Shown here: one piece after another, positions 9,886-22,818 of the stretch | How positions within the stretch are numbered: position 1 is the first letter of the stretch | Layout: every line of letters starts with the position of its first letter | Made by a program: the position numbers and the translations under genes | Notes under the pieces: generated by a model | What the model saw: only the letters and a program-made list of their open reading frames with translations | What the model was told of the DNA's origin: nothing | Database searches by the model: none | From: Saccopteryx bilineata | Lineage: Eukaryota; Chordata; Mammalia; Chiroptera; Emballonuridae | Assembly: GCF_036850765.1 (NCBI RefSeq) | Contig: NC_089490.1 | Coordinates: 290,142,982 to 290,206,981, forward strand | DNA length: 64,000 bases | Reading direction: 5' to 3'

Positions 9886-11355
9886 TTCGGAGTGAAAGCA
9901 ATTCTTTTTTTATATTTCCTGAGCAATTGTGTCATCCTGACTTCTCCATTAGAGGTTATCTCAAAAGGATATTAGAAAACTAACCACTAGAGTCATGTTC
10001 TAAAATCATCCTTTTACTATGGTACAGAGAAGAAGAAAAAGAAAATAGAGGAAAACAACATGAAAAGAAAAGGAAAAATAGATAAATTGCAGTACAGAAT
10101 TGATTCTTTTGCTGGTTAATCTCAGGACATTTAAAACTGAACAGAAAATCATTTAGTTGAAAATTACCAGCAATTTTGACATTTAGTTTTATCTCTAAAA
10201 TGTGAGATATATTGGCTGGAAAGAGACAAATGAATTTATGAATAAAGGTGAATTTTGTTTTGCTTTGATTCGGCAGTAGATGACCATGCTCAGTACTAAC
10301 ATCACAAATTCTAATATAATGAGAAGATAATGAGCAGGAAGTACTGAAAAGATAGGAACATGACAGACAAAATAAATTAGGTATCAATGTTAATAACAAG
10401 AGTTGTAAAGGTTTGAATTTAAATATTAAAAAAATAGATTACAATAAAATAACAAAATTTCACCTGTATTTTCTTTAGAAAGCAATGGATAAAATTGTGC
10501 ACACTTTGGCACATATTTATCAGAAACAAATATAATAGGACTAAAATGTAGATTGCTTAGAAGACTTGTGCAATACAAATAAGTTTGTGCAATACCAGAT
10601 ACCATAATATAGTGATTTTGTGTTGCACTCAGCTCTCAGGAAACACAGGATTTAAAGATAGATAGGCATATCTAGAAAAGTCATTATTTAATGAATGACC
10701 AAGCAACTCAAAAAATTTGAACATCAACATATTCTCTATTAAAATCAATTATATTAGAAATTTTAAAGATGATGTTGTGTGCCACCAATAATTTTTGAAA
10801 TGTAACAAAAGCATTATTAAATAAGCTGTGTTAATAAATATATCATAAAAGAAATACTCAGATTTTAGGACTAAGTATTATTGAGTATGCTATGTAAAAA
10901 TAATAAGATCCGCAACTGTAGTGATACATGGAAGGATTATTATATCTTAAATCCTTTGTTTAAAAAATGTTTGAGAAAAATGACAAAATTGAGCCACTTA
11001 GATGCTAAGAAAATAATTAATTGTATACCCTTCAAAGTAATAATAATAATAGCACAAAACAATGGTATAGAAAACAAAGAAAAATGACTAGAAATATAGT
11101 ATCTATTCTCTCAGATGGCTCCAAAACAGAAATATAAATAACAAGATTAAAAAAATAAAAAAATGTTAATTTTTATTATAACATTTGTGCTAATAAATTT
11201 GAAAAATATTTTAGAAAATTGTAAAGACAAATAATACAACTAAGTAAAATTAGCATAAAATACTTTAATAAACTTGTAATATCAAAATGTATACAGTAAT
11301 TAATTACTGTTAATACAATTAATACAGAGAAAACAGTCAGTTCTTCACCATAAAA
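9886..11355. other. Unique AT-rich stretch
   Basis: Very AT-rich with many A runs. Nothing gene-like or clearly repetitive was identified. Confidence 0.5.
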
Positions 11356-11357
11356 TA

Positions 11358-11466
11358 CAATGTGTCCATAAAGTCATGGTGCACTTTTGACCGGTCACAG
11401 GAAAGCAACAAAAGATGATAGAAATATGAAATCTGCACCAAATAAAAGGAAAACTCTCCCAGTTTC
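11358..11466. repeat. Left terminal inverted repeat of the mariner-like element
   Basis: Begins CAATGTGTCCATAAAG; inverted match to 11842-11950 with about 92% identity. Confidence 0.85.
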
Positions 11467-11745
11467 ATACTTAGTGTAGTTTGATGTGGGCTTACACACA
11501 GATTTTTTAGGGTTCCTTAGGTAGCTATCCCATATAGCCTCTACAGACTCGTCACTGACTGATGGCTTACCAGAACAGGGTTTCTCCACCAAACTGCCGG
11601 TTTCCTTTAACTGCTTATCCCACCAAGTAATGTTATTCCTATGTGGTGGTGCTTCGTTATAAACGCGCCGATATTCACGTTGCACTTTGGTCACAAATTT
11701 GAATTTAGCAAGCCATAGAACACACTGAACTTTCCTCTGTACCAT
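11467..11745 (-). pseudogene. Transposase N-terminal fragment (helix-turn-helix DNA-binding part)
   Basis: About 90 codons from Met at 11745 remain open. The part is typical of the DNA-binding region of mariner-like transposases: an N-terminal helix-turn-helix block (VQREYRRVYNEAPPHRNNI), then the motif KETGSLVEKPCSGKPSVSDE, similar to the GRP(R/V)-linker region that joins the two HTH motifs, then ESVEAI and PKKSV. The frame runs into the left inverted repeat, so the DDE/D catalytic domain is deleted. No start-to-stop functional gene remains. Homology assignment is by motif recognition only. Confidence 0.75.
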
Positions 11746-11841
11746 CTACATCTCGACTGGCATGGCTATGGGCTGCTCCGCTGTATACACAGTGTTATGT
11801 CATCATCTGCGCATGTGCACATGCTACAGCATCATCCTACA

Positions 11842-11950
11842 GAAACCGAGAAGGTTTTCCTTTTATTTGGTGCAGATTTCATATTTCTGTCATCTTTTGT
11901 TGCTTTCCTGTGACCAGTCAAAACTGCACCATGACTTTACGGACACACTG
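11842..11950. repeat. Right terminal inverted repeat of the mariner-like element
   Basis: Ends ACTTTACGGACACACTG, followed by TA. It pairs with 11358-11466. Confidence 0.85.
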
Positions 11951-11952
11951 TA

Positions 11953-12480
11953 TAATACCTGTGAGTTTTTCAGAAGTGTCCTTTGTTGAGTTGAGAAATA
12001 TCTCTTTGATACCTAGTTTGTCAAGTATCATTATGATGAAGGTATGTTGTATTTTGTCAAGTAATTTTTCTCCATTTATTAAGATGATTATGTGTTTTGA
12101 ATTATGGCTTGGTTTATCCCATTAATTGATTTTCAGATCTTAAATTTACCTTTAATTCTAAGGATGATTTCACTTTGTCATGGTGCATACTGTTTTCACA
12201 TATTGTTAGATTTAGTTTGCTAGCATTTTGCTTAGATTCTTTTGTCCTTATTTATGAGATATTGTTCTGTTGTTTTATCTTTTTATCATATCTTTCTCTA
12301 GTTTTGATATTAAGGTAACAGAGATTTCATAGAATGTGTTGGGAAATGTTACTTTCCCTTAATATTTTTTGGAAGAGTTGATGAAGAACTGGCACATATT
12401 CTTTAAATGTTTCTTAGAAATCACCAGTTAAGTCATATTGGCCTGAGTGTTCTTTGTGGATAGATATTTTTCATTATTAA
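11953..12480 (-). mobile_element. Ancient L1 ORF2 fragment
   Basis: Diverged reverse-strand match to the RT region of L1-A at about 3030-3520. Recognisable pieces are the counterpart of the 'CTGCATCTATTGATAAGATCATGTGG' region (here with CCATTTATTAAGATGATTATG) and the later GGCCTGAGTGTT block. Many stops; not coding. Confidence 0.7.
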
Positions 12481-12740
12481 TCTAATACCAATTATATGCA
12501 AGCTCTTTTTGAAGGATTATTCATGAGGCAAGTATTCTAAATTTTGTGGAGTGTTTTATGTTTTGTTTTCTAACCTAAGAAGGCTTTTCTTTCTGGCAAA
12601 CTAACTGTAAGTCGAACATGTGTCTTTCATAAAGCTCTTACCCTCTTCTGAGTTCCCTACCACTAAATTCTCTGTTATTTCTGAGGCTCAAACTTTCCCA
12701 CACTGTGTTTTAAATACAGCCAATTCTTCCAGGAAATATT

Positions 12741-12920
12741 CTTTTTTAAATTTTTTAAGACTTTATTCATTTTAGGGATGAGAGAAAGAGAGAGATGGAG
12801 GAGAAGAGCAGGAAGCATCAATTCCCATATGTTCCTTGACAAGAAAAGTCCAGGTTTTCAAACCGGCGACCACAGCATTCCGGGTCTACACTTTATCCAC
12901 TGCACCACCACAGGTCGGGC
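12741..12920 (-). mobile_element. Ves-type SINE (short form), minus strand
   Basis: tRNA-derived SINE. On the reverse strand it reads GCCCGACCTGTGGTGGTGCA with an A-box, then a B-box region (GGTTTGAAAACC), CAAGGAACATATGGGA and an A-rich tail with TTAAAAAATTTAAAA. I see no clear target duplication. Confidence 0.85.
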
Positions 12921-14689
12921 TTGGGAAACTTTCAAAGCTATTTTATGGCCTGGATATTTCTGTGAGAAAAATCTCTGAGTCCTGGAGCTGGATGCAGGGA
13001 CAGTGCTTTAGTGCAGCACACTTGGTGACAATCTCTTCAGCTATGTTTCTCACCGTAAAAACTCCACCATGCATGCAGGCTATGTATGGGGACATGGGTT
13101 GTAGTGGTCCCAATATTCTTTATTCTCAACAGCTGGGCCTGAGGGACAACTCTGAATGTGTGAGTGTATATATTTTGTAAATAGATGGATGGATAGATGA
13201 TAGAGATGAAGTGATGGATAAATGGATGAATGGATTGATAGACAGTTAGAGGTATTTTTCCAGTTCTAACATTTTACATCGATTCGCACTTCCAGAATAG
13301 TAGTGTGAGATGCTCCTGGAGATGATCATGGAGCATAAGTGACCAAATTTCAATAAAGCGTCATTTAACGTCCCTAGAAATTGTCCTAAGGTGATACAGC
13401 AAATGAAGAAACACATATTTTAGAAAATGTACTTGGTTGGAACAACAAGACTTGGTGTCATTTCAACCATGACTTACCTCCCTCCCCAAGCCTCCCCCGA
13501 GTTCAGCTGACTGAAGCCGCACTCCAGGCCGGAACAGCCCACAGCGCAGAGCTCACTCTCCCCCGATCATGGCATCTTCCTGGTAGAATAGGGTTTCTCT
13601 TTAGTCTTTCTCCAAAATTCCTTGCTTCTACATTAATTAAAAACTAATCATTTTTATATCTTACTTTATATGACATAAACTATATATAATAATATATATA
13701 TATAAATACTGAATCATAACTGCATTCTCAATCCATACTTATCTTTCATTTTAAGTGTTTTTTATTTTACCTTATTTTATACACGATTGTCTTGGAGATA
13801 TTTGTATGTGTTTGTGTTTCTTTGAGTCTAGTTGATTGTTGATAGAAAATATTACCATTTATATGCTAAATTGCATTTTTTCAAGATCCAAACTTAAAAC
13901 TTAGGTCTCACATTACAATTAGTATGTGTCAGATTCTTTTCCATAAGGTCCGTATGGAAAAAGTCAGTATTCAGAAATGATTTTTTGGACATGATGTTAT
14001 GTTACACCATCTTTAACACAATCTAATTAGCAGTTACTTCACAGCCTTTTCTAAAACTGACTTTCTATCAGTTCACAATCCCTAGAATTTTAAGTGATGA
14101 GTATGAGGTTCAGCCTCTAGCAATCACTCTTTGTCGAATTGAACTAAGGTAATAGTGATATTTGAAATTGCTAATCACTGAAGATTCTATGAACTCTAAA
14201 AATGTCCTATTGATTTAATCATTAGTGGCATTAAAATTTCTAAAAGTCAATGCTCTGTTACAGCAAAGGAGGAGAATTTTAGTTAGACATGTTTGACTCC
14301 TTTTATTCTGAAGAATGGAAGAGTGTTTTCAAATGCAATTTTATTGCTTAAGAATTATGCTGAAAATATAGATATCATTCTACATAAAATTATATTTGAA
14401 GCACTATATATTTTATTGTATGAAAAAGCCTTTCAGAAGAAAATTTTTTGCAACATATTAATAAATGTAAGATTTTTATTCCATTGAAGATATCAGACTA
14501 TTTGTACTTTCTTTCAATAATTGATAATGGCTTAAGTTACATTGATAGCTAACTAACCATATTTTACAATTTTGAGAGGTAAGTGAGTCCAGCACACAGA
14601 ATATTATTGCTAATAATTATCTACCTTTTGGGCCCTACTTTCATTTATTATCTCTCTCATCTCTTAACTCCATCAGTTAAATTTTTATA
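12921..14689. other. Unique stretch with a GATG/GATA microsatellite
   Basis: 13180-13253 is a degenerate GATA/GATG tetranucleotide tract and 13680-13706 is TA-rich. A small GC-rich patch lies at 13490-13575. No gene was recognised. Confidence 0.5.
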
Positions 14690-15048
14690 TTGGTTTGAGG
14701 AACAATGTCACCCCATAACATTCATATGTTAACACCCTAATCCTCATGTGACAGTGTTGAAGGTAGGGCGTTTAAGAGTTAATTAGGCCAGGAAGGGTGA
14801 AACCCGAATGATTTGGTTAGTGGCCCTATTAGAAGAGATATGAGAGAGATGATGCTTCCTCCACCACATAGAAATACAAAAAGAAGATGGCCCCATGCAA
14901 GCAAAAAAGAGAGCACCCACCAGGTGCTGAGTGGGCCAGCATCTTGATAAGAAACACCCCAGCTTTCAGACTGAGAAATAAACGTTTTGTGTTTAAACCA
15001 CCTATTTTCTTGGCATTTTGTTATAGAAGCCAGAGCAGAATAAAACAA
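14690..15048 (+). mobile_element. MLT1-type MaLR solo LTR
   Basis: Matches the mammal-wide MLT1 LTR pattern in order: ATTCATATGTTAACACCCTAA, GTGACAGTGTTG, TTAATTAGG, TTAGTGGCCCTATTAGAAGAG, CACCACATAG, AAGAAGATGGCCCCATGCAAGC, GAGAAATAAACG (poly(A) signal), and TTTTGTTATAGAAGCCAGAGCAGA at the end. Confidence 0.85.
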
Positions 15049-15693
15049 TTTGGATATAAATCACAAGAAGCTTTTATTCTTTCTCTAATCAGTCAGAAGC
15101 ATTGGTCACATTTGCCCATCATTTATATTTAATTGTAAACATGTCTGTTCTCTGTTACTAGATAAATTATACTATGTCAGGTAACTTTTTACTGACCCTT
15201 TATTTCATGAGAGTCCTAAAAATAATGATATGTGCATATGAGGAGTAACAAGTATTTGTTGAATTTAAGAAAATAAGTTAATTTCAATATGAACTGTTCA
15301 AACAGACATAATAAACTTAGATTCCAATTAACTTTCTTCTTTCTGGTTCTCTTTTTTCCTTTTAGTTGAAATTTGAAAACAGTTAATAAAAAAGAATGTT
15401 TTTAATAAAGGTAGAAACCCTATGGTATTTTATTTCTGATAAGAGATCTGATGAAAAAATAATTGATAATTTATTACACCCAAATGAAACATCTCCACAT
15501 TTAAAACATAATTTGTTTTTACATATAATTTAGTTTAGTACAACTCTTACAAAGATATAAGAATGTAAAAAAACATTTTAATTGTATTTATTTTTGTTTA
15601 TATTAAATTTAATAGGGTGCTATTAATCAATAAGAGTACATAGGCTTCAGTAAACATTACTACATGAGATAATGTCAAAATATTCTAAGGTTG

Positions 15694-15878
15694 CCTGGCC
15701 TGTGGTGGCGCAGTGGATAAAGTGTTAGCCTGGAATGCTGAGGTCACTGGTACAAAACCCTGGGCTTGCCTGGTCTAGGCACATATGGGAGTTGATGCTT
15801 TCTGCTCCTCCAACCTTCTCTGTCCTTTCTCTCCCTCTCTCCCCCTCCTTTCTAAAATGAATAAATAAAATCTTTAAA
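15694..15878 (+). mobile_element. Ves-type SINE (short form), plus strand
   Basis: GCCTGTGGTGGCGCAGTGG (A-box), a degenerate B-box, GGCACATATGGGAGTTGATG, a CT-rich run and the AATAAATAAAATC tail. Flanked by AAAATATTCTAAGGTTG (15677-15693) and AAAATATTCTATGGTTG (15879-15895), a 17-bp duplication with one mismatch. Confidence 0.92.
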
Positions 15879-15974
15879 AAAATATTCTATGGTTGCTCTT
15901 TAGTATATCTTTGTCTCAATTATTTTCAAAAGTAAGAGACTATAAGATCAAAAACATGTACATGAATTTTTAAA

Positions 15975-16131
15975 TGTTTTTTTCATTAATTCGAGAGAAA
16001 CATTAGCTCATTTTTCCAGTTAGTTATGCATTCATTGGTTGCTTCTCATACATGCTATGACCAAGGATTTAACCCACGACCTCAGAAAACTGGGACAATA
16101 CTCTATCCATTGAGCCACTCTGCCAAGGCCC
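15975..16131 (-). mobile_element. Older tRNA-derived SINE, minus strand
   Basis: Reverse strand begins GGCCTTGGCAGAGTGGCTCA and contains a B-box-like GTCGTGGGTTAAATCC. Diverged, with a weak tail. Confidence 0.7.
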
Positions 16132-16132
16132 A

Positions 16133-16686
16133 CAAGAATTTTCTTTCAGAAACCCTAAGCCTTCAACCATATGAAGGGATTTATGTTGAAGAAAATGTAT
16201 GCCATGCATATTTTTTAAAATGGAGACAGACAAAAGTTGTATTTTTGACTCATTCTCTTCGCATATGCTAGAATTTGGTCTTATGTCTGCGTTTTTTTGG
16301 TTTCTTTCCATTGTAAGCAACAGAATGCCAACACCAGCTGAAGCAACAGAAGAAATAATACTATTTTTTGTTTACATTTTAAATGTGTTGTTGGATGAAT
16401 AGGTAGAGTAATTCTAAAATTGCAAATAAATATTTTCAAATACAAACAACCAAAAAGAAATATTAAAAGAATACTGCTTATTGACATTGTGCATTGTAGG
16501 TCATTGTTGAGTTTTTTCTTATTGAAATCCCACTATTACATTTCAACATTATATTTTCTAAGTCTTCTTTGTAATCATTTTACCACTTTCATCAGTTTTC
16601 TTATTGTTTCCACTTAATTCTATACTTGGTCTCTTCTCTTTTGATCTAATAGTATTCTAGTGTGATGTAATTTATGTCCTACTTAT
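16133..16686. other. Unique AT-rich stretch
   Basis: Nothing recognised. Confidence 0.45.
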
Positions 16687-17038
16687 TGTAAGGTATTTTT
16701 CTCCACCAAGAAGGAAGGAAGGGGGCCGGAGCCACAAAATGTGGAATAATAAAAGGTTTTATTGAGTACAGAGTGTGCATCCCGCCCAATGAGGTTCCCT
16801 GGCCCCGAGGAAAAATGGAGGCCAGAGAAGTCGCAAGGGGTGACCCGTGTGGGAGATATTTAGATATTTAAAGGGTCCCTAGGGTGGTCAAGCTAATATG
16901 ACGTGGTGAAATCTCACTGGCTGGCAGATGGTCGCTTTTTTCCAAAGGGCTCCTGGGAAGTTTCTTTTGGCGTGCTTGGTTGTGGGTGGTCCCAGCCAAA
17001 GTTTCCGGGCCTTTCCCCCATTATCCACTGACCTTACA
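16687..17038 (-). mobile_element. Solo LTR of an endogenous retrovirus
   Basis: 352 bp with short inverted ends (TGTAAGGT at 16687, ACCTTACA ending at 17038). On the minus strand it has AATAAA (plus-strand TTTATT at 16757-16762) and an upstream TATA-like TTTAAATATC. GC content is higher than the flanks and there is no internal viral sequence, so it is a solo LTR left by recombination. Flanks CTTAT/CCTAT may be a decayed target duplication. Confidence 0.75.
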
Positions 17039-17694
17039 CCTATATAATGAAGAATCTTCATAAATGTTTAGATCCTTGAAAGTAAGAATAATTTCCTATT
17101 AGTCTTTTCATCTATCTTATTTTGACTAGAATTTAAGGACAACTTGCTCAGTAATAGGCATTGAATTGAACTGAAAGGAATAAAAATCTAACTCACAAAC
17201 CCTTTCTGTTCCAGACTTATACATTGAATTGTGTTTTGTGAACACTCATATAGATATTCAACAACCATTTTCAATCTTAATTTACTGAAAACATCTACCT
17301 CTAATCTGTTCCTCATCACATTCTAGGCTTGTAGTGCTGTCATTACCTCTGTTAAATTTGACACCATCTACACAATTATTCTTCAGCCCTTACTCTCAGC
17401 ACTTGATAAAGCATCGATTCTTGGAAGTTTTAATCCCTGCAGTACTTCAAATAAATTACTTTTTCTATTCACTACTATATCATAAATCAGACTCTGATAT
17501 GTTTTGTATGCAATTATCTCTAAATGGTGACCCAGACTTTAGTCACTAAATCATCTCAAAATTTCTTAGCTTAAGCTAGAAGATCTTAAGTATCTATCTT
17601 ACTGTGTTGTCGGTACTGTAAAAAAAAAAACTTTTTAATGCCTGCCTGAAATAAATAAGTGTAAGGTGAATTTACACAGGTTGCACTTAGTGAA
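17039..17694. other. Unique AT-rich stretch
   Basis: Nothing recognised. Confidence 0.45.
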
Positions 17695-17940
17695 ATGCCT
17701 TTAAGTGTTGGCTCTGGGGTCAGGCTGTCTGGGTTTTCAATTCATCTCCTCTGCATTAGTTTTGTGATGCTGTGTGAGTTACGTGACTATTCTAACTTGT
17801 GCTTTCTCCGTCAGTAAAACTGGTATAATAATAGAATGACCTCATAGAGCTGCTTTAAGGATTTAATGAAAAATCCACTTAAAGTACCTAAAAGAGCATC
17901 AACAAGAAGATACTGAATGAATGTTAGCTCATTCTTTTCA
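17695..17940 (+). mobile_element. MIR SINE (mammal-wide, ancient)
   Basis: Follows the MIR layout: GGCTCTGGGGTCAGGCTG, CTGGGTTTTCAATTC, CTGTGTGAGTTACGTGAC, the core TCAGTAAAACTGGTATAATA, GACCTCATAGAGCTGC and AAGGATTTAATGAAAA. Confidence 0.88.
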
Positions 17941-18820
17941 CTCTTTGATTAGGTAGCCTCCTTGGCTTAATATCTAGTCATCCTTAAAAACTTAGATATG
18001 TATCACCTTCACAAAGACTAAAAACATTTGCCATCTATTATAATACATGTTACACTATATACATTTTTAAAAAAATATCTTTAAACGTACATACCCGTCT
18101 GGAGGAGTCCAGAGTAAGTCTACTTAATCTTCATGTCTCTTACCCCTAGAAGACTGTTTAGTAAATTTTGGCTTTTTGATTGAATGTTTCCTGAATTATT
18201 TATTTCCCAATCCTTAACAGCTTGAAGATAAAAATATAAACTTCAAAGAATAACAAATAATTTAAAAAGTTTTATTCTCACTCTTTAAATGTTTCAGCTT
18301 CTTTCAAGTTCTTTTGAAATAGAGAATATCCCTTTTCTCTGGAAAAAAAAATTGTGCCTTTGGACACTTTATTTTATTGACTACTTTCTTCTATGCATCT
18401 GTATCATTATCTGGTGGGATTTCCAGTTACCACAGTTACCCAAAAAAGCAGTTATGTTGTTGAAACCAATATTGCTACAGATAAATTATAGAATCCACAC
18501 TGAGTTTTTAATGTTTGATTAAAGAGTACTGATATTTTTCTAAATGATAATGTTTTATTTCCTCATCTTTCCAAGTAAATAACAGTGATACAAGTTGAAT
18601 GATGACCTTAGCAGTTTAACATGCAGCTATTATTAGCTCTGGACTAATATTGATAATGTCAATGCATATAACCATGTTTTTGAGTTCCATTTCTGTTTAA
18701 GCTATTACTGATACAATTGCTGATGCTTTGAAAACAGAATGCCATAAGAATTCTAGAATGTTTTTCTTTTTTTACTCTAACTTTATTTTTTGTTGTTGTA
18801 TATGACAGATATTTCTTTAA
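17941..18820. other. Unique AT-rich stretch
   Basis: Nothing recognised. Confidence 0.45.
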
Positions 18821-18972
18821 GTTTTTTTTTTTAATTTTTTTTATATTCATTTTAGAGGGAGAGGAAGGAGGAGCAGAACATATGTGCCTTGACCAGGCAA
18901 GCCTAGGGTCCAAACCAGCAACCTCAGCATTCTAGGTCATTGCTTTATTCGCTGCACCACCACAGGCCAGGC
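18821..18972 (-). mobile_element. Ves-type SINE (short form), minus strand
   Basis: Reverse strand starts GCCTGGCCTGTGGTGGTGCA, then TGCTGAGGTTGCTGGTTTGG, CAAGGCACATATG and an A-rich tail. Confidence 0.85.
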
Positions 18973-19399
18973 AAGAGTTATTTTTGTAAAATCAAGTATA
19001 TAATTTTAAAAAAATATGGAAAAGTTTGTGAAAATAAACTTTAAACCAAACTGCTATTATTGATTACATTCTAGTTAATTTCTACTCATACACACACACA
19101 CATATATGAAAACAACAAAGACAAAAGAATATGCACTCTTTTTCTGTGATAGTTTCTAAGCTAGGTTTTAAATTTATTCTTAAAAAATAGCATTATGTCA
19201 CTTGAGACACCATGGATAAGAGAGTCAAGTCACACCTAGGTTCTTGTGCTTCTAGCTATATTCAGCTATAGGTGGAAGTATTCAGATGGGCATTAATGTT
19301 TGCCCAATAGCTTTGGGAATAGTATTTATTTGTAGATGTGGTTAGAGGAAAGAATACATTTTCTTACAGTCTAACATTTCAAAAAATATTTTGTTGAAC

Positions 19400-19660
19400 G
19401 TATTGAACTGACATTGTTAAAGTTATAAATGTTTCAGGTGCACATTTCTACAAAACATTATCTGTATATTGCATTCACCACCCCAAGTCAAGCCTCTCTT
19501 CATCACCATCCATTTCCCCTCTATCTTACTCCACCTCCCTCATGTCCTTTTTCCTCCTGCAGTCCCCACTCCATTGTTTGTGTCTATAACCGTTTCCTTT
19601 GTTTAATCTCTTCCCCTTTTCACACAGTCCCCCCAAACCCCATCCCTTCAGAGAAAAGAC
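19400..19660 (-). mobile_element. L1 3'UTR fragment
   Basis: Plus strand holds the typical reverse of a laurasiatherian L1 3'UTR: GTTTCAGGTGCACATTTCTA, ATCTGTATATTGCATTCACCA, then C-rich TCACCATCCATTTCCCCTCT. No ORF2 remains. Confidence 0.7.
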
Positions 19661-22587
19661 TGACAGCTGTCAGGAAGAATAGAAAATTTTCTTTTACTAT
19701 TGTGTTCATGTGTTTGAGAGAGAGAGAGAGAGAGAGATTCCAACCCACGTGCCATTTACTACTATATGAATTATTAGAGAGTGAGCAGAAAATAGACATG
19801 AAACAATGATGAAATAGTATTTATAACTTCCCCTGAAATTTGGCCCATGTTCCCTAAATTAAACTTAATATAAAACTTTTGCTAAGAAGATAGGCACTAA
19901 TAACTAATAGATCAGAGGTAATTAAAATTATCATCTCTTATTTGAAGCTCAATACTTAACTATAAACAGAATTTTGAGAAATTAGTGATATGATCATTGT
20001 ATAAATTCCAGACACAAACCATAAAGGTCTTTGTCAGTATGTGAGACACAACAGTAAATAACAATATCTGTAGTCAATTTACTTGTAACATATTTGAGAA
20101 GAAAAAAAAACATGTAAAATGTAGAACTAACAATTTAACATTGCCTATAATGTAGGACAAAAACAATGAAGGCAGTAAGTGCTATATACAACTGGAGTTG
20201 GAAGAGATTTCAGAAGACCATATATGTGATAGTAGGTAGCATGATATTCTGCATTCATAAATATAAGGGGAAAACAGTGTGGTGATACTGAGCCTATAAA
20301 CTAATAGCATTTTATTCTAAGCCATCCAATGAATTATCAAAAATTATTCCAATTATTATAAATCAGAAGCATCCACTTTGGGACTGAAGGGAGAGATTAT
20401 CTATACTTTTAAAAAATATACATATTTTTAGTTAACAATCATATTCTAAATATTAGAGGGGAAGTCAGAATAAGTTAAAATTCACAAAGTATAACAATTT
20501 TCAGACATATTCAAATAAACTTTCATGGGAACTATTTCCAACTCATTCTAATGCTATAAGTTTTTCATCTGCAAATAAATTTGAGTTCTTTCAGCCTTGA
20601 CTTAAATTGTAGATAAAATGCCTTTGTGCAACATAGACTAAAGGGCTTTTAAGAGGTTTAGAACATTTACCGATAGAAAATATCTCATGCAAAACATTGT
20701 GATGAGATAAGTGTAAAAATTCAAGAGCCTTATGGATTAATTTTTTTAAATAAAAATTGAATATAAAATTCCTAGAAAAGCCACTGGGGAATAAAAGTAA
20801 AAATCACAAAATATTAACAAGTATCTTAAAATATTGTCTACATAAAATAACAAAAACTGACTCACTTCAGAAAGCACTCTGTTTTAATAAGTAACAGTCA
20901 CAATCAAATGCTTATTTTTATGGCATAAATAATATTTTTAAATTAAATAATTATAATTAATTACCTAAATGTTATTGCCTACAATTTGCAGCATTTTTTA
21001 GAAGCCTTGGTTATTTTCCAAATATGCAGGTACAAAGACTAAGTGAAGATAGATTAAAATATAGAGAAAGAAGGTGCTAAAATGGCTTATTATGAGTAAA
21101 TAAAGCCATAGTGCTAGACCATTTCACCTTGTTGTGGTGACTCTTTCTTCTTAAGGAGCACCTTTTTAAAATATGTCCTTCCACTTTATATTAAATATAC
21201 TCAAATTTCTGTAATAAAAGGGAAAATGTATCCTCTATTCACCAGATGTGCTACTCAGCTACATCCAATTTACTATATACTTTATCTTCCCCCATTTGTC
21301 ACAAATATCTTGAAAGAGTAAACCAATTCAACTGCATTTCCTAAATTTAAGTTTAAAAATGATTTTAAAAATCAAATCACACAAATTTACTTAAACATAT
21401 ATTTATTATTACTGGCCATATTTTAGTCTTACGATGCTCTCATCTGCACCTGTTCTTGAGAATTGGTATTCCCTAAGTTTTGATTATCTCTTACATTTTC
21501 TATTATGCTCTTCAGCAACAATCTCATTCACTGTCACATCTTCAAAAGTCATCTATATGATATAATTTGTTAATCACTGTTTCTTTACTAAACATTATTT
21601 TTAAGACTTACTCATATAACCAATTCATAATTAACATGCATTTTGATATCTCCAGTGCCATCTTGACATAAAATTACTAAAACTGAATTTCAATTTTCAC
21701 ACTAAGAAAGTAAGCATGTGATTATTTAATGCATATAGTATTTTCATCATTTTTAGTCCAATACCTAGCCCTGAATACTACAAAATTTTTATATAGCAAT
21801 TAGTTGTAATTTATAGTTTGACATTTTACTATTAAATATCTGTTTGTAGACATTTGTTGTGTACTTATATATTTGTGTGCATTTTATGTTAACTATTCTC
21901 ATCACAAAACAAAAAATAAAAAAGAAACAAAGAGGATAGATAAAAACTTCTGGAAGTGATATGTGAGTTTATAGTATTAACAAGGATGATGGTTTCATGG
22001 GTGTAGACTTATCTACAGACACATCAAGTTGTATATATTAAATATTTACAGCATTTTATGTGTTAATTATACTTCAGTACACCAGTTTAAACAAAATTTA
22101 TTTTTAGTTTTAGCTTACTGTGTTCAATAGTGAGAAGTATAATATAAATGATCTTTGAATAAAATTTGAAAACATCTGGTCAAGGTGAGTTAGTTGCTCC
22201 TCTAAATCTGTGAAATATAAATCTTTAATTATAAACACTATATATATTATTTATGTGATTTTGGTTTGGGAAAAAATATTCTATCTGGAATCAACACATT
22301 TTATTCTATTATTCAAATGTTATATCTGTAATCAACATTATTCTATTCTACTATCGTTCATTATAAAATTTTAGATGCAAACTATTTTTAAATTGATTGG
22401 GATCATTAGGATTTTATGGACTACTTATAATATAACATTCTTCTAATAAACACAGTTGACTGAAATAAGCTATGTTATATTTTTAGGCATATAAACATGG
22501 TAGCATAATGTTTCATATTTATATTTTGCCATTTAAATAGAGAATATTTACTTATGTAATAAAAAATAATAAGCGTTATGGTGATAA
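19661..22587. other. Long AT-rich desert with a GA microsatellite
   Basis: A GA dinucleotide tract lies at about 19717-19737. Otherwise about 2.9 kb of AT-rich DNA with no gene or repeat that I can name. Confidence 0.5.
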
Positions 22588-22599
22588 AAATAGAAGTGA

Positions 22600-22806
22600 G
22601 GCCTGACCTGTGGTGGCACAGTGGATAAAGTGTCGACCTGGAAATGCTGAGGTCGCCGGTTTGAAGCCCTGGGCTTGCCTGGTCAAGGCACATATGGGAG
22701 TTGATGCTTCCAGCTCCTCCCCCCTTCTCTCTCTCTGTCTCTCCTCTCTATCTTTCTCTGTCTCTCCCTCTCCTCTCTAAAATGAATAAATAAAAAAAAA
22801 ATTTTT
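22600..22806 (+). mobile_element. Ves-type SINE (short form), plus strand
   Basis: GCCTGACCTGTGGTGGCACAGTGG, GCTGAGGTCGCCGGTTTGAA (B-box), CAAGGCACATATGGGAGTTG, a CT-rich run and a poly(A) tail. Perfect 12-bp duplication AAATAGAAGTGA at 22588-22599 and 22807-22818. Confidence 0.95.
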
Positions 22807-22818
22807 AAATAGAAGTGA

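Larger units (their letters stand above)
11358..11950 (-). mobile_element. Tc1/mariner-type DNA transposon, internally deleted
   Basis: 593-bp element flanked by TA dinucleotides (11356-11357 and 11951-11952), the signature target duplication of the Tc1/mariner superfamily. The termini read CARTGTGTCC; inverted repeats 11358-11466 and 11842-11950 are about 109 bp each and differ at about nine positions. Between them lies the start of a transposase gene read on the minus strand. Nearly all of the catalytic domain is missing, so the element is non-autonomous. Confidence 0.85.
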
